A stretch of DNA of 64,000 nucleotides from assembly GCA_964512645.1 (NCBI GenBank), contig CAZEJS010000008.1, positions 1 to 64,000 of the forward strand, given 5' to 3'. Position 1 is the stretch's first letter; each line of letters starts with the position of its first letter. The position numbers were made by a program, and so were the translations under genes. Origin of the DNA: CAZEJS01 sp964512645. GTDB lineage: Bacteria > Actinomycetota > Geothermincolia > Fen-727 > Anoxymicrobiaceae. Below the pieces are notes generated by a model. That model worked only from the letters and a program-made list of their open reading frames with translations, made no database searches and was not told the origin of the DNA. Shown here in pieces: positions 25,967-34,213 of this stretch.

Positions 25967-27199
25967 TCAGAGGAGGTCTCCCCCCGCGGAGAAGGATAGG
26001 GGCTCGCCGTCCGTGACTACCTCCAGGCCCTCGACCGCCCGTAGCTCCGGCAGAAGAGCCTCGGAAGCCGCGAACTCCTCCAGGCGCCGGGTGTTCCTGA
26101 TGCGCACCACTCTCGCCTCTTCCGGAGCGAGGCCGGCGAGGCTCTCCATGACCATCTCCACCGCCTCCTTCTCGGTGTCCGCGGCGATGGGTACCCTGGC
26201 CCTGTGTAGCGCTCCCGAGGTCAACACGTTCCTGCGGGTGGCGGCCCAGTCTATCCCTCCGGCCAGCGCGGCGGTGGTGATGTCGGCGTGCCCGATGCCG
26301 GTGGCGTTGCCGCGCGAACCAGCGGTCAGGCGGAGCACCACCAGCCGGCGGGTCTCGAAGCGCGGCCCGGCGGCCGCCTCGATGCCCCTGCCGGTGACGT
26401 GAGGGTCCATTCCCACTCCGGAGATATCCTTTCCCATCTCCTCGACCAGGAGGACGTCCGCCCCCGCGAGAGGTATCCGCGGCCACATCGACGCCGCCTT
26501 TTCGAGGAGCGCCGGCTCCGAGGAAGCCACCGCTTCCCCGGGCATGAAGTGCACCTCCGAGAGCCTCCCGTTCCCGTCCTCCAGGAGCGCAACGGCGGTG
26601 ACCGGAGGGAGCTCCCGCAGCGAAAGCGCGGCCGCTTCTTCGATGAGGTGGCCGGCGCCGAAGCCGTGGGCATGCAGGGCCCGGGCCCCCGGGGCTTTCC
26701 CGAGCCCGACCGCCAGCATCTTGGAGAGCCCGCTCTGCACCCTGCCGGAGTACCCGGTGTGGAGCCCCACCCGGTTGACCAGGACCACCCCGTCCGCTTC
26801 AACGGCGGACCTCGCGGCGAACACCTCGGCCCCGCCCGGGGTCCTCCCCAGGCGGACGGTGTCCATCGACGCGTCCACGGGCGCGCCGACCGAGGCGGCC
26901 GTTACCCCCAGCGACTCCAGGACGTACTCCTGGCCCCTCTCGGTAGCGCCGCCGTGCGACCCCATGGCGGGCACGATGAACGGCTCCGCTCCCGCGCCGC
27001 GGAGCCTGCGCACCGCCCCTGCCACGACGTCCGGCAGGCGGTCTATCTTCCGGCTGCCCACGGCTACGGCGACACGGGGCCCTCCGAGGCCCTCAAGGAA
27101 TTCCGCGGCGCCGAATCCGCTCTCCAGCGCCGCTTCGAGGTCCTCCAGCGGCCGGCTCACGAGGCTCTGCTTCACCCGGTACATCTTCGGGAACTGCAT
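25967..27199 (-). CDS. LarA-like (lactate racemase family, DUF2088) protein
   Basis: The 410-residue product shows the LarA-type N-terminal signature PAMGSHGGATERGQ near residues 81-94. It then has VNRVGLHTGYSGRVQSGLSKML near 149-170 and ALHAHGFGAGHLIEEAA. LarA enzymes use a nickel-pincer nucleotide bound to a Lys, with catalytic His residues. Lys and His candidates lie in this stretch, but I cannot map them exactly. Several LarA homologues act on 2-hydroxyacids other than lactate. No larB, larC or larE genes are in the window, so cofactor supply would have to come from elsewhere. It is 102 bases downstream of the membrane enolase-like gene and may share its operon. Confidence 0.78.
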   Translation of the reverse strand: MQFPKMYRVKQSLVSRPLEDLEAALESGFGAAEFLEGLGGPRVAVAVGSRKIDRLPDVVAGAVRRLRGAGAEPFIVPAMGSHGGATERGQEYVLESLGVTAASVGAPVDASMDTVRLGRTPGGAEVFAARSAVEADGVVLVNRVGLHTGYSGRVQSGLSKMLAVGLGKAPGARALHAHGFGAGHLIEEAAALSLRELPPVTAVALLEDGNGRLSEVHFMPGEAVASSEPALLEKAASMWPRIPLAGADVLLVEEMGKDISGVGMDPHVTGRGIEAAAGPRFETRRLVVLRLTAGSRGNATGIGHADITTAALAGGIDWAATRRNVLTSGALHRARVPIAADTEKEAVEMVMESLAGLAPEEARVVRIRNTRRLEEFAASEALLPELRAVEGLEVVTDGEPLSFSAGGDLL

Positions 27200-27301
27200 G
27201 GCCTCAATATTAGCACCAACCGCCCGGGCGTCAGCGGGCGCGGTCCGGCCGTGCGGCCGCCGCGTGCTTCCCCGCTCCTCCTGCTGCCCCCGCGGAAGCG
27301 C

Positions 27302-29845
27302 CTACCTGAACGCGCCCTCCCCGACCTTGCCGGTGAATATCGGTTCGTAGAAGAGCCTTCGCGCCTCGGGGTAGTTGTCGAAGCTCATCCTGATCTGCTC
27401 GTTGAGCGCCATCCCGTGCTGACGGTAGACCAGCCAGGGAGGAAGGCCGTCCCTCAAGGCTACCGCCTTTACCATCAACTGGCCGAGGGTGAGAGTGACG
27501 TCGCCGCCGATCTTACGCTTGAAGCCGGCCTCCTCCTCGTAGGCGTCCCAGGCGTCCTCGCTGAAATCGGGCAGGATGCCCGTCCGCCTGGCCTCCTCGA
27601 TGTCCATGGCCATCATCATGCGCTCGATCTCGAACACGTTGCTTATCGCGCCGAGCGGCTTTCCGACAAGGCCGAGCCTCTCGACGATGTCGGCCACTAT
27701 CCCGATGCCCTCCTCGGGGCCGACCAGCCTGGTCTCGTTCTCGCCGCGCGAGAGCCCGCCGGGTATCGGCGAGACTATCTCGATGCCGTTGGAGAGCCTC
27801 ATCGCCGAAGTCAGCCCGTACTTCCCGGCGCCGAGGGTCGAGGGGTAGGCGAGGATGGACTCGATCGTCACGTCGCCGCCCACGCCCGCGGTGATGGAAG
27901 CGCCGGTGCGCCAGTCCTCCGCGGCCTTCTGCATGTAGTAGTAGAGACCCGCCCGGTTCGCCAGGAACACCCCGCCAAGCTTGGCCAGGACCACCCGGCC
28001 GTCCGGCTGGTACGAGGCGGCGAGGGTCGCCGTGACCTCCAGCGGGTCGGGAAGGGTGTCCGGCTGGGTGGACCTGTGCGATACGACGGTGTTTTTCCCG
28101 GAGCTGTGGAAGAGCTCCATGTACATCCACGCCTGCGAGAAGCTGCCGACCTGGTTCAGCTTGACCAGCCCGGCGTTGCAGACGCCCTCCCTCAGCGCGT
28201 CATAGGCGATGGTGGGGTTGGTGACGAGCACGTCGTCGCCTATCACGAGCACCCTGTCGCCTATGCGCTCGTTCAGCTTCTGCCAGAAGCGCCACTGGGT
28301 GCGCGGGGCGGCGAACGGATCCTCGAAGGCGAGCTGGTGGCCCCACTCGTAGAAGAGGTCAACGTACCTGTCCACGAGCTCGTCGCCGCTCATCTTCTGT
28401 CCCTGCCAGGTGTACAGGTGCGCCTCCGCGTCGAACATGTCGTCCGAGTCGGCCGCGTTGTCTATGCCCAGGAACATGTTGTCGCCGTAGTTGTAGCCCA
28501 TCTCGACGCCGGCCTTCGCGGCCGCCTCCATCAGCAGGCGGATCGCCGCCTCGTCGCCGCCCCCGTAGCCGTTGAAGGAACAGCCGCCCTCGTTCTCGCG
28601 CCCGCCCCCGGATACGCCTTTCCGCGAAAGGATCTCGGCCACGACCTGGTTCTGCAGCTTCGGCAGGACCTTGAGAGTCCCGAAGAAGCCCCTCTCGTCG
28701 AGCGGTACATCTTCCCCGGTCCTGGGGAAGAGGATGATCCACTTCTCCTGGGCCACCAGGTCGGGGGAGGTGTTGCCCTTGTTGCCCTCGGCGTCGACGT
28801 ACTCGGTGTGCTTGCCTCCCTGTATGGCGTTGTGAGCGCCCTCGGGCAGGTACACCGCCATTTCCTTGAACCGGGGGTCGTCGCCGCCGTAGACGGCGAA
28901 GTTCCTGGCCTCTCCCACCAGCCTGCCGAAGTTCTCCTTCGCCCTGCGGTCGACCTCGTCGCGGCCGGCGTCGACAGGCATCGTGCCGGCGGCTGCCTGC
29001 GCGGCGAGCTTCGCCTCGATCTTCTTCTTCTCGCGGAACCTGTAAAGGGCGTTGGCGTCCTGGTGGCGCCCGAAAAAGGCGATTACGCCGAGGGCCAGTA
29101 TCTTGGGGGTCAGCTCGCCGAACCAGCCCGGGATGGCGCCGGCGCCCTTTGTCGCCCTCCAGATAATGGAAGCCACGAACATGGCCAGCCCGGTCAGGCC
29201 GAATATGTAGGCGATGTACAGGTCCCAGCGCGGTCCGGCCGCCGAGACGTTGAGCGCGGGGGTGCCGTTCAGGCGGTAGCTCAGGCCCTCGCGGATGGTG
29301 GTGGGATACCTGCCGGTGGGGGCAACGAAAAACATCTTGACCAGCTCTATCCAGAACCCCGCCGTCCCGGTCCTGAACCTGACCGATCCGTCATCCCGCT
29401 TCTCCACGAGCCTGGCCCCGATGGTCTCCTGGACCGTCCGCTCGAGGTTGAAAGTTTTCGCCGCCTCCAGGACGTGCATACTCTGGTGCCCGCCGATCAT
29501 GATGTAGGCGAAGGCCGCGGCTATCAGGGTGGAGACGCCGAACTCGAGTATGAAGCCCTTGATGCCCCAGCCTCCGCCGCCGGATATCCTCTCGGCGAAC
29601 GCGGGGTAGAACATCCCCACCAGCACCTGTACGTGCAGGGCGACGGCGAAGTATCCCCACTTCACGAACTCGGACGTAGACCATGCCCCGTGGAAGATCC
29701 CCTCGCGCCAGCTCCTGGGCATGAAGAACGACACCGCCCGGTCGAACCGGGGGTTCCCGTTGGCGTACGAGCGCCGCTCGCGGGGGTCCTTTCCCGGGAG
29801 CCTGCTCCTGCCGGAACTCTTCGACCTCTCCATTCCGCCACTCAC
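27302..29845 (-). CDS. Membrane protein fused to a circularly permuted enolase
   Basis: The 847-residue product begins with a soluble, basic head and about four or five hydrophobic segments (near 62-80, 97-118, 163-176, 209-229, 247-258). Residues 330-640 align by eye with the enolase barrel: GGKH 343-346, QEK (E367), ENEGG (E419), ID (D462), FEDP (E508), GDDVLVTN (D537), VKLNQVGS (K562), SHRS 589-592 and AK (K622). These cover the Mg ligands and catalytic residues of enolase. The capping domain, normally first, comes last: IESILAY, then LSNG, PIPGGLSRGENE 693-704 (the PSGASTG loop), and GGDVTLTLGQLMVKA 780-794. The enzyme may therefore interconvert 2-phosphoglycerate and PEP at the membrane, or act on a related acid. 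The N-terminal membrane part is unknown to me. Confidence 0.75.
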   Translation of the reverse strand: MSGGMERSKSSGRSRLPGKDPRERRSYANGNPRFDRAVSFFMPRSWREGIFHGAWSTSEFVKWGYFAVALHVQVLVGMFYPAFAERISGGGGWGIKGFILEFGVSTLIAAAFAYIMIGGHQSMHVLEAAKTFNLERTVQETIGARLVEKRDDGSVRFRTGTAGFWIELVKMFFVAPTGRYPTTIREGLSYRLNGTPALNVSAAGPRWDLYIAYIFGLTGLAMFVASIIWRATKGAGAIPGWFGELTPKILALGVIAFFGRHQDANALYRFREKKKIEAKLAAQAAAGTMPVDAGRDEVDRRAKENFGRLVGEARNFAVYGGDDPRFKEMAVYLPEGAHNAIQGGKHTEYVDAEGNKGNTSPDLVAQEKWIILFPRTGEDVPLDERGFFGTLKVLPKLQNQVVAEILSRKGVSGGGRENEGGCSFNGYGGGDEAAIRLLMEAAAKAGVEMGYNYGDNMFLGIDNAADSDDMFDAEAHLYTWQGQKMSGDELVDRYVDLFYEWGHQLAFEDPFAAPRTQWRFWQKLNERIGDRVLVIGDDVLVTNPTIAYDALREGVCNAGLVKLNQVGSFSQAWMYMELFHSSGKNTVVSHRSTQPDTLPDPLEVTATLAASYQPDGRVVLAKLGGVFLANRAGLYYYMQKAAEDWRTGASITAGVGGDVTIESILAYPSTLGAGKYGLTSAMRLSNGIEIVSPIPGGLSRGENETRLVGPEEGIGIVADIVERLGLVGKPLGAISNVFEIERMMMAMDIEEARRTGILPDFSEDAWDAYEEEAGFKRKIGGDVTLTLGQLMVKAVALRDGLPPWLVYRQHGMALNEQIRMSFDNYPEARRLFYEPIFTGKVGEGAFR

Positions 29846-30262
29846 CCTTTCTGAGTGCCCCTGCGCTGAGCGCAGGGCGTGTCGCCGTCGATTAGTGTTT
29901 ATTCAAGCCCGCGACGCTCGAACCTGCGCGAGGGCGCGCGGCGAGTGCCACCTCGTTGGGTTAATAAACCATTCCGAGCGCCAATATTCAACCGGGGCGG
30001 GGACTCCGCCGGCGTGGAACTTCGGTTCCAGGAGGTCGGCGGTTCATCATCCACCGCGGCCCGGGGGAGTCGCTGCTTCAGGGTGGCGGGTACCTGGCTG
30101 AACGTAATTGGAACGCTTGCCTGTCTGTCTTACGTGCTTTGGAAGAAGCTGTTAAGAAGCGGCCGAAGCAAAGATGGACCGGGCCCTGGTCTTTCAATCA
30201 TGTTCGTTCTTCGAACTCGACGAGCCCGACGGTTTCTACCAGTGGGACATGTTCCGGGGTAC
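29846..30262. other. Gene-free interval left of the AbiE islet
   Basis: This stretch has no gene. It holds a short hairpin (CTGCGC/GCGCAG near 29869), a very stable GGAAC-TTCG-GTTCC hairpin at about 30017-30030, and one copy of the islet boundary repeat. Composition shifts from GC-rich to AT-richer towards the right. Confidence 0.6.
30037..30078. repeat. Islet boundary repeat, left copy
   Basis: This 42-base block, starting CGGCGGTTCATCATCCACC, matches the sequence directly downstream of tRNA-Ile at 32125-32166 with one early mismatch and divergence at its last base or two. It lacks the tRNA-derived part present in the right-hand copies. Confidence 0.85.
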
Positions 30263-30290
30263 TTGCATTCCTTGTCTCATAGTGTATAAT
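30263..30290 (+). promoter_or_regulatory. Promoter of the abiE operon
   Basis: TTGCAT (30263-30268) and a perfect TATAAT (30285-30290) are separated by 16 bases, and the antitoxin ATG follows 33 bases later. The surroundings are AT-rich. Confidence 0.75.
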
Positions 30291-30305
30291 GTTGTTAGTT
30301 AATAA

Positions 30306-30315
30306 CTTAATTAAG
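30306..30315. promoter_or_regulatory. Possible AbiEi operator palindrome
   Basis: CTTAATTAAG is a perfect 10-bp palindrome between the -10 box and the antitoxin start, next to a GTTAATAAC near-palindrome. AbiEi proteins repress their own promoter through inverted repeats, so this is a reasonable operator candidate. Confidence 0.4.
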
Positions 30316-30322
30316 CTATTTT

Positions 30323-31099
30323 ATGGTGATGAATAAAACCAGCCTTACCAGAAGAGAATTGGCCATCCTGGAGAAGATCATCTCCGACCTTGGCTATATT
30401 GCCCATGCCTCAGATATTAACAAGCTTCTGGGGCAAGAGTACTCCCTTCAGGAGATCAGGCGGCAGACAAGCCTGCTTTCAAAGCGCGGATGGCTGGTCA
30501 GGATCAAGCGCGGCGTGTTCGCCGTGGCAGGCCTTGAGTCCCACGGCTTCGCCAACATCTCGCCCCTTGCTGTTTCGCAAATCCTGGTTCCCGAATCCTA
30601 CGTCTCTTTCGAATTCGCTCTTGGCTACTACGGCCTGTTCGACCAACTGCTTTCAAAGCTTACCGCCGTAACCTCGGGAAATCCCAAGAAGTACACCTTC
30701 CAGGACATGACGTACGAATTCAAGAAGATCAAATCCGGCCTCTACTTTGGATTTGGAGAGATGGAAGTGAACAACATCAAGATCAACGTGGCTGAGCTTG
30801 AAAAGGCCTTCCTCGACTTCCTCTACTTCCGGATCGATACCTACAGCGTCGACCTGGTGCTGGAGAAGTTGAGGGTAGCCAGTGCCGATCTTGATTTGAA
30901 GAGACTGTTCTCTTATGCAGAGAAATACCCTGTCTCAGTCAAGCGCCGCCTGGGATATCTCATGGAGCTTGCGGCGATTCCTGCCGATGATCTCCACAAG
31001 GAGATCAAGTCACGCCGGGATTTCTCCAGGCTAACCAATCAATCGGACATATTTAACGCCAGGTGGCGCATCTACTATGAAGATCGGTTTTCTCTCTAA
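30323..31099 (+). CDS. abiEi: AbiEi-family antitoxin (type IV TA)
   Basis: The 258-residue product has a winged-helix N-terminus (SLTRRELAILEKIISDLGYI, then LLSKRGWLVRIKRGVFAVAG) and a C-terminal domain with SFEFALGYYGLFDQL, LEKAFLDFLYFRI and RRLGYLMELA, as in AbiEi antitoxins. These bind DNA to repress the operon and neutralise AbiEii without direct contact. It overlaps the toxin by 23 bases, the normal arrangement. Base composition is visibly more AT-rich than in neighbouring genes, and more codons end in A or T, which suggests transfer. No clear ribosome-binding site is seen. Confidence 0.87.
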   Translation: MVMNKTSLTRRELAILEKIISDLGYIAHASDINKLLGQEYSLQEIRRQTSLLSKRGWLVRIKRGVFAVAGLESHGFANISPLAVSQILVPESYVSFEFALGYYGLFDQLLSKLTAVTSGNPKKYTFQDMTYEFKKIKSGLYFGFGEMEVNNIKINVAELEKAFLDFLYFRIDTYSVDLVLEKLRVASADLDLKRLFSYAEKYPVSVKRRLGYLMELAAIPADDLHKEIKSRRDFSRLTNQSDIFNARWRIYYEDRFSL

Positions 31100-31832
31100 A
31101 GCCCAATTGTCCATCATCAACAAGAACAACTACCGTTATCCTTTGGCCGAAGTCGAGAAGGACTATTTCTTGGCGATCGTCTTGGAAATCCTCTATGCCT
31201 CGAGACTCGCTGACAGACTGGTCTTCAAGGGCGGTACCGCCCTTCATCATCTTTACCTCGACCAACTCAGGTTCTCTGAGGACCTGGACTTCGGCACCCT
31301 GGGAGAGGTCACCTTGTCAGACCTCGAGGAAGTCTTCTCCGGGTACGACTTCCTGGAGATCAAGAAGGTCTCGCCGTCTGATTTCTCCTTGAAGATCGAC
31401 CGCTTGAAGTTCACTGGGCCCCTGGGCCAGCCCAATTCCATAAAGATCGACATCGACCTGGCCCAGGATGTCCTTCTGCCCGCAGGAGACCTCACCTACC
31501 ACAACATCTACAGGGTCCCGGTTAAAGTCAAAGGCATGGGCCTGATCGAAATCTGCGCCGAGAAAGTGCGGGCCGTCAACGAGCGCGCCCGCTACCGGGA
31601 TTTCTACGACCTGCCCATGAGCTTCAAGAAAGAGCAAATCGAGCCCGAATCAGTTATCTCCACGCTCAAGAAGAAGGAACTCAGAAGACCACTCTTGGCA
31701 GCAAACATCGTGAAGAATCTTGAAATAGCCCAGGCCGCCAGGGATCGCGGACTGGAGAACCTGCTCTGCCGCGAAGAAATCGAGAAAGAAGAAATCAGGC
31801 AAGTGCTTGATAAGCTAATGTCTCTTCTTTGA
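31077..31832 (+). CDS. abiEii: AbiEii/AbiGii nucleotidyltransferase toxin
   Basis: The 251-residue product carries the DUF1814-type nucleotidyltransferase signature: VFKGGTALHHLYLDQLRFSE, then DLDF (metal ligands), then IKIDIDLAQ, and a later AEKVRAVNERARYRDFYDL. Related toxins (for example MenT) add nucleotides to tRNA acceptor ends and block translation; applying this here is an inference. The location beside tRNA-Ile is suggestive but may only reflect integration. The stop at 31830-31832 lies 12 bases before the sequencing gap, so the 3' neighbourhood is unknown. Confidence 0.9.
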   Translation: MKIGFLSKAQLSIINKNNYRYPLAEVEKDYFLAIVLEILYASRLADRLVFKGGTALHHLYLDQLRFSEDLDFGTLGEVTLSDLEEVFSGYDFLEIKKVSPSDFSLKIDRLKFTGPLGQPNSIKIDIDLAQDVLLPAGDLTYHNIYRVPVKVKGMGLIEICAEKVRAVNERARYRDFYDLPMSFKKEQIEPESVISTLKKKELRRPLLAANIVKNLEIAQAARDRGLENLLCREEIEKEEIRQVLDKLMSLL

Positions 31833-31844
31833 CCATGTCGGCCC

Positions 31845-31944
31845 NNNNNNNNNNNNNNNNNNNNNNNNNNNNNNNNNNNNNNNNNNNNNNNNNNNNNNNN
31901 NNNNNNNNNNNNNNNNNNNNNNNNNNNNNNNNNNNNNNNNNNNN
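31845..31944. other. Assembly gap of 100 N
   Basis: Exactly 100 unknown bases mark a scaffold join. The gap breaks into one of the islet boundary repeats, which explains why assembly failed here. The true size and content are unknown, and an integrase or further genes could be missing. Confidence 0.99.
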
Positions 31945-31999
31945 GGGGGAGTCGCTGCTGCTTTGAGGTGGTGGTGGGCCTAGGTGGATTCGAACCACC
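31945..31999. repeat. tRNA-Ile 3'-end repeat, displaced copy
   Basis: These 55 bases are identical to 32151-32205. The part 31972-31999 equals the last 28 bases of tRNA-Ile (T arm, acceptor 3' strand, CCA) and the rest is its downstream flank. A lone tRNA 3' end is the classic form of an attachment site. The left end is cut by the gap. Confidence 0.92.
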
Positions 32000-32124
32000 C
32001 CGGGCGCCGGTGTCGGGGGAGGGGGATCAGGGCCGGGGGCTCTCCGGGGCGCGCATGGAGTTTCAAGCCGCGGGTCGTTCCCCCGCTGGAACCCTCGGCC
32101 TGCCGCGGCGCCCGGTGACCCCTT

Positions 32125-32205
32125 CGGCGGTTCATCATCCACCACGGCCCGGGGGAGTCGCTGCTGCTTTGAGGTGGTGGTGGGCCTAGGTGGATTCGAA
32201 CCACC
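32125..32205. repeat. tRNA-Ile 3' end with downstream boundary repeat
   Basis: This is the complete boundary unit: 32125-32166 matches the left islet copy, and 32151-32205 matches the displaced copy next to the gap. It includes the 3' 28 bases of the intact tRNA-Ile gene, so it is the likely chromosomal attachment site. Confidence 0.88.
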
Positions 32206-32255
32206 GACCTCGCCCTTATCAGGGGCGCGCTCTAACCAGGCTGAGCTATAGGCCC
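32178..32255 (-). tRNA. tRNA-Ile (anticodon GAU)
   Basis: The minus strand folds into a standard 78-nt tRNA with encoded CCA. The acceptor is GGGCCTA/TAGGCCC, the anticodon stem CGCCC/GGGCG holds loop CTGATAA (anticodon GAT), and the T arm is GGTGG-TTCGAAT-CCACC. It follows rtcB and is the integration point of the AbiE islet. Confidence 0.97.
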
Positions 32256-32325
32256 ACAGGATTTGTAAGGTACCATTATCGGCAACGCCGGGCAAGGGTT
32301 TGCCGTGCGGCCGGGGTCGGTGCGG

Positions 32326-33774
32326 CTAGCCTTTGAGCACTCCCAGAGGACGGAGCCTGGCGACTTTCCTGGAGAGGCCCGCTCCTTCGCATACGTCGAC
32401 AACCCTGTTGACATCCTTGTAGGCCTCCGGCGCTTCCTCGGCGAGCAGGCTCGGCTTGCCCGCCATCACCACTATCCCCTCCCGCTCCAGGCGCTCCGCG
32501 AGCTCATTTCCCCGCACGGTCTTCCTCGCTTTCGAGCGGCTCATGGTCCGCCCGGCGCCGTGGCAGGTGCTGCCGAAGCTCTCCTCCACCGACCGGTCCC
32601 CTCCCACGAGCACGTAGGAGCTCGTGCCCATGTCTCCGGGGATGAGCACCGGCTGCCCGACGGCCCCGTAGACTTCGGGCACTTCCGAGTGCCCGGCGGG
32701 GAACGAAGCCGTCGCGCCCTTCCTGTGGACACAGACCCTTCTCGGCCTTCCGTCCACCAGGTGGGTTTCCATTCTCGCGACATTGTGAGAGACGTCGAAG
32801 AGCAGTTCCATGCCCAGCGACCTCTCAGAGCCCCCGAAGTGCTTTTCGAAGGAGGTTCTCGTCCAGTGCGTGAGGGCCTGACGGTTGCCCAGCGCGTAAT
32901 TGCAGGCGCACGCCATCGCGGCCATGTAGTCCGACGCCTCGGGCGCATCCAGGGGAGCGCAGGCGAGCTGCCTGTCGGGGAGCTCCAGCCCCAGGCGCTT
33001 CACCACGTGGTCCGTCACCTGGAGATAGTCGGTGCACACCTGGTGGCCCAGGCCGCGCGAGCCCGAATGTATCATCACGGTGACCTGTCCCTGGTGAAGG
33101 CCGAACGCCTGTGCCACCGCGGGGTCGAACACCCTGTCCACGGCCTGCACCTCCAGGAAGTGGTTACCCGACCCCAGCGTCCCCAACTGGCCGGCGCCGC
33201 GCTTCATGGCGTATTCGCTCACGCGCGCGGGATCCGCGTCGGGGTACACCCCGTGACTCTCGATGAACGCCAGGTCCTCCTCGCGGCCGTAACCCATCCC
33301 AACCAGCTCGCGCGCCCCGCCCTCGAGAACCTTCCTGAGCACCGGTTCGGGTGCGTGGATCCTTCCCCGCGTCCCCAGGCCCCTCGGTATGTCCGCGGCC
33401 AGCACCGCGACCAGGTCCTCAAGCCCCCCGGCGACGTCTTCTCGCGTAAGGTTCGTCTTCAGCAGCCTTACGCCGCAGGAGATGTCGAACCCCACGCCTC
33501 CCGGCGAAACGACGCCGCCGTCCTCGGCGAACGCGGCGACCCCGCCAATCGGGAAGCCGTATCCGCGGTGTATATCCGGCATCGCCAGGGAAGCCCCGCA
33601 GATGCCCGGGAGGGTCGCCACGTTGGCGACCTGCTCCAGCGCCCGGTCGCCGCTCGCGAGTTCGATGAGCTCCCCGTCGGCGAAGACGATGCCCGGCACC
33701 CGCATGCCGTCCTTCCACCCGAGGGGGATCTCCCACCTGTAGTCATCGATCTGCCTGAGGTCGTCTATTTCCAT
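32326..33774 (-). CDS. rtcB: RNA-splicing ligase RtcB
   Basis: The 482-residue enzyme joins 2',3'-cyclic phosphate and 5'-OH RNA ends using GTP and Mn. Metal-site motifs are visible: MPDIHRGYGFPIGGVAAF, SPGGVGFDISCGVRL (the Cys ligand), GSGNHFLEV, IHSGSRGLGHQV and DVSHNVARME. The guanylylated His lies in CHGAGRTMSRSKA. The length is full. It is 12 bases from the archease gene, its activating cofactor, so the pair is functional by context. Its role here, tRNA repair or rRNA repair after ribotoxin damage, is not shown. Confidence 0.97.
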   Translation of the reverse strand: MEIDDLRQIDDYRWEIPLGWKDGMRVPGIVFADGELIELASGDRALEQVANVATLPGICGASLAMPDIHRGYGFPIGGVAAFAEDGGVVSPGGVGFDISCGVRLLKTNLTREDVAGGLEDLVAVLAADIPRGLGTRGRIHAPEPVLRKVLEGGARELVGMGYGREEDLAFIESHGVYPDADPARVSEYAMKRGAGQLGTLGSGNHFLEVQAVDRVFDPAVAQAFGLHQGQVTVMIHSGSRGLGHQVCTDYLQVTDHVVKRLGLELPDRQLACAPLDAPEASDYMAAMACACNYALGNRQALTHWTRTSFEKHFGGSERSLGMELLFDVSHNVARMETHLVDGRPRRVCVHRKGATASFPAGHSEVPEVYGAVGQPVLIPGDMGTSSYVLVGGDRSVEESFGSTCHGAGRTMSRSKARKTVRGNELAERLEREGIVVMAGKPSLLAEEAPEAYKDVNRVVDVCEGAGLSRKVARLRPLGVLKG

Positions 33775-33786
33775 GACTCTGGTGTC

Positions 33787-34200
33787 TCACACGTCGAAGA
33801 TGACCCGCGCGGACCACCCCTGCGGGCCGCGCCTCACCAGCATCTCGTGGTAGGTCACCGCCTTGATCTCCAGCCGGATGTCGTGCCTCTCCGGGTCGAG
33901 CGCCTCTCCGACGACGGTGGCCGCCAGGCCCGTCTCCGAGACCGCTTCGACGCGGACCTCCCCGAACGCCAGGCCTTCCGCTTCGGTGAAAAATATCAGC
34001 TCCCCGAGCCACCTGAACATCAGCTCTTCGACGTCGCCCGCCTCGAGCTCGATGCTTCTCTCCACCGCCGGGGACACCGCCCGTGGGTCCAGCAGGAGGG
34101 AGAGCATCGCCAGCGCGGCGCCCTCGAACAACCCGGCCAGGTCACCGGCCTCGACCTCGATGCCGATGTCCGCCGTGTGCTCGACCGTCCTGTACCGCAA
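33787..34200 (-). CDS. Archease, RtcB cofactor
   Basis: The 137-residue product shows the archease pattern: YRTVEHTADIGIEVEAGDLAGLFEGAA at the N-terminus, VEELMFRWLGELIFFTEAEG in the middle, and the C-terminal strand IKAVTYHEM with an Asp near the end (VIFDV). Archease speeds up RtcB guanylylation and ligation. It lies 13 bases after the histidine kinase gene and 12 bases before rtcB, all on one strand. Confidence 0.93.
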   Translation of the reverse strand: MRYRTVEHTADIGIEVEAGDLAGLFEGAALAMLSLLLDPRAVSPAVERSIELEAGDVEELMFRWLGELIFFTEAEGLAFGEVRVEAVSETGLAATVVGEALDPERHDIRLEIKAVTYHEMLVRRGPQGWSARVIFDV

Positions 34201-34213
34201 GCCGCGCTCCTTC

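Noticed and set aside
26288..29854. 1188-residue open frame on the plus strand
   Set aside because: It is a shadow of the LarA-like and enolase-like genes, which have recognisable motifs on the other strand.
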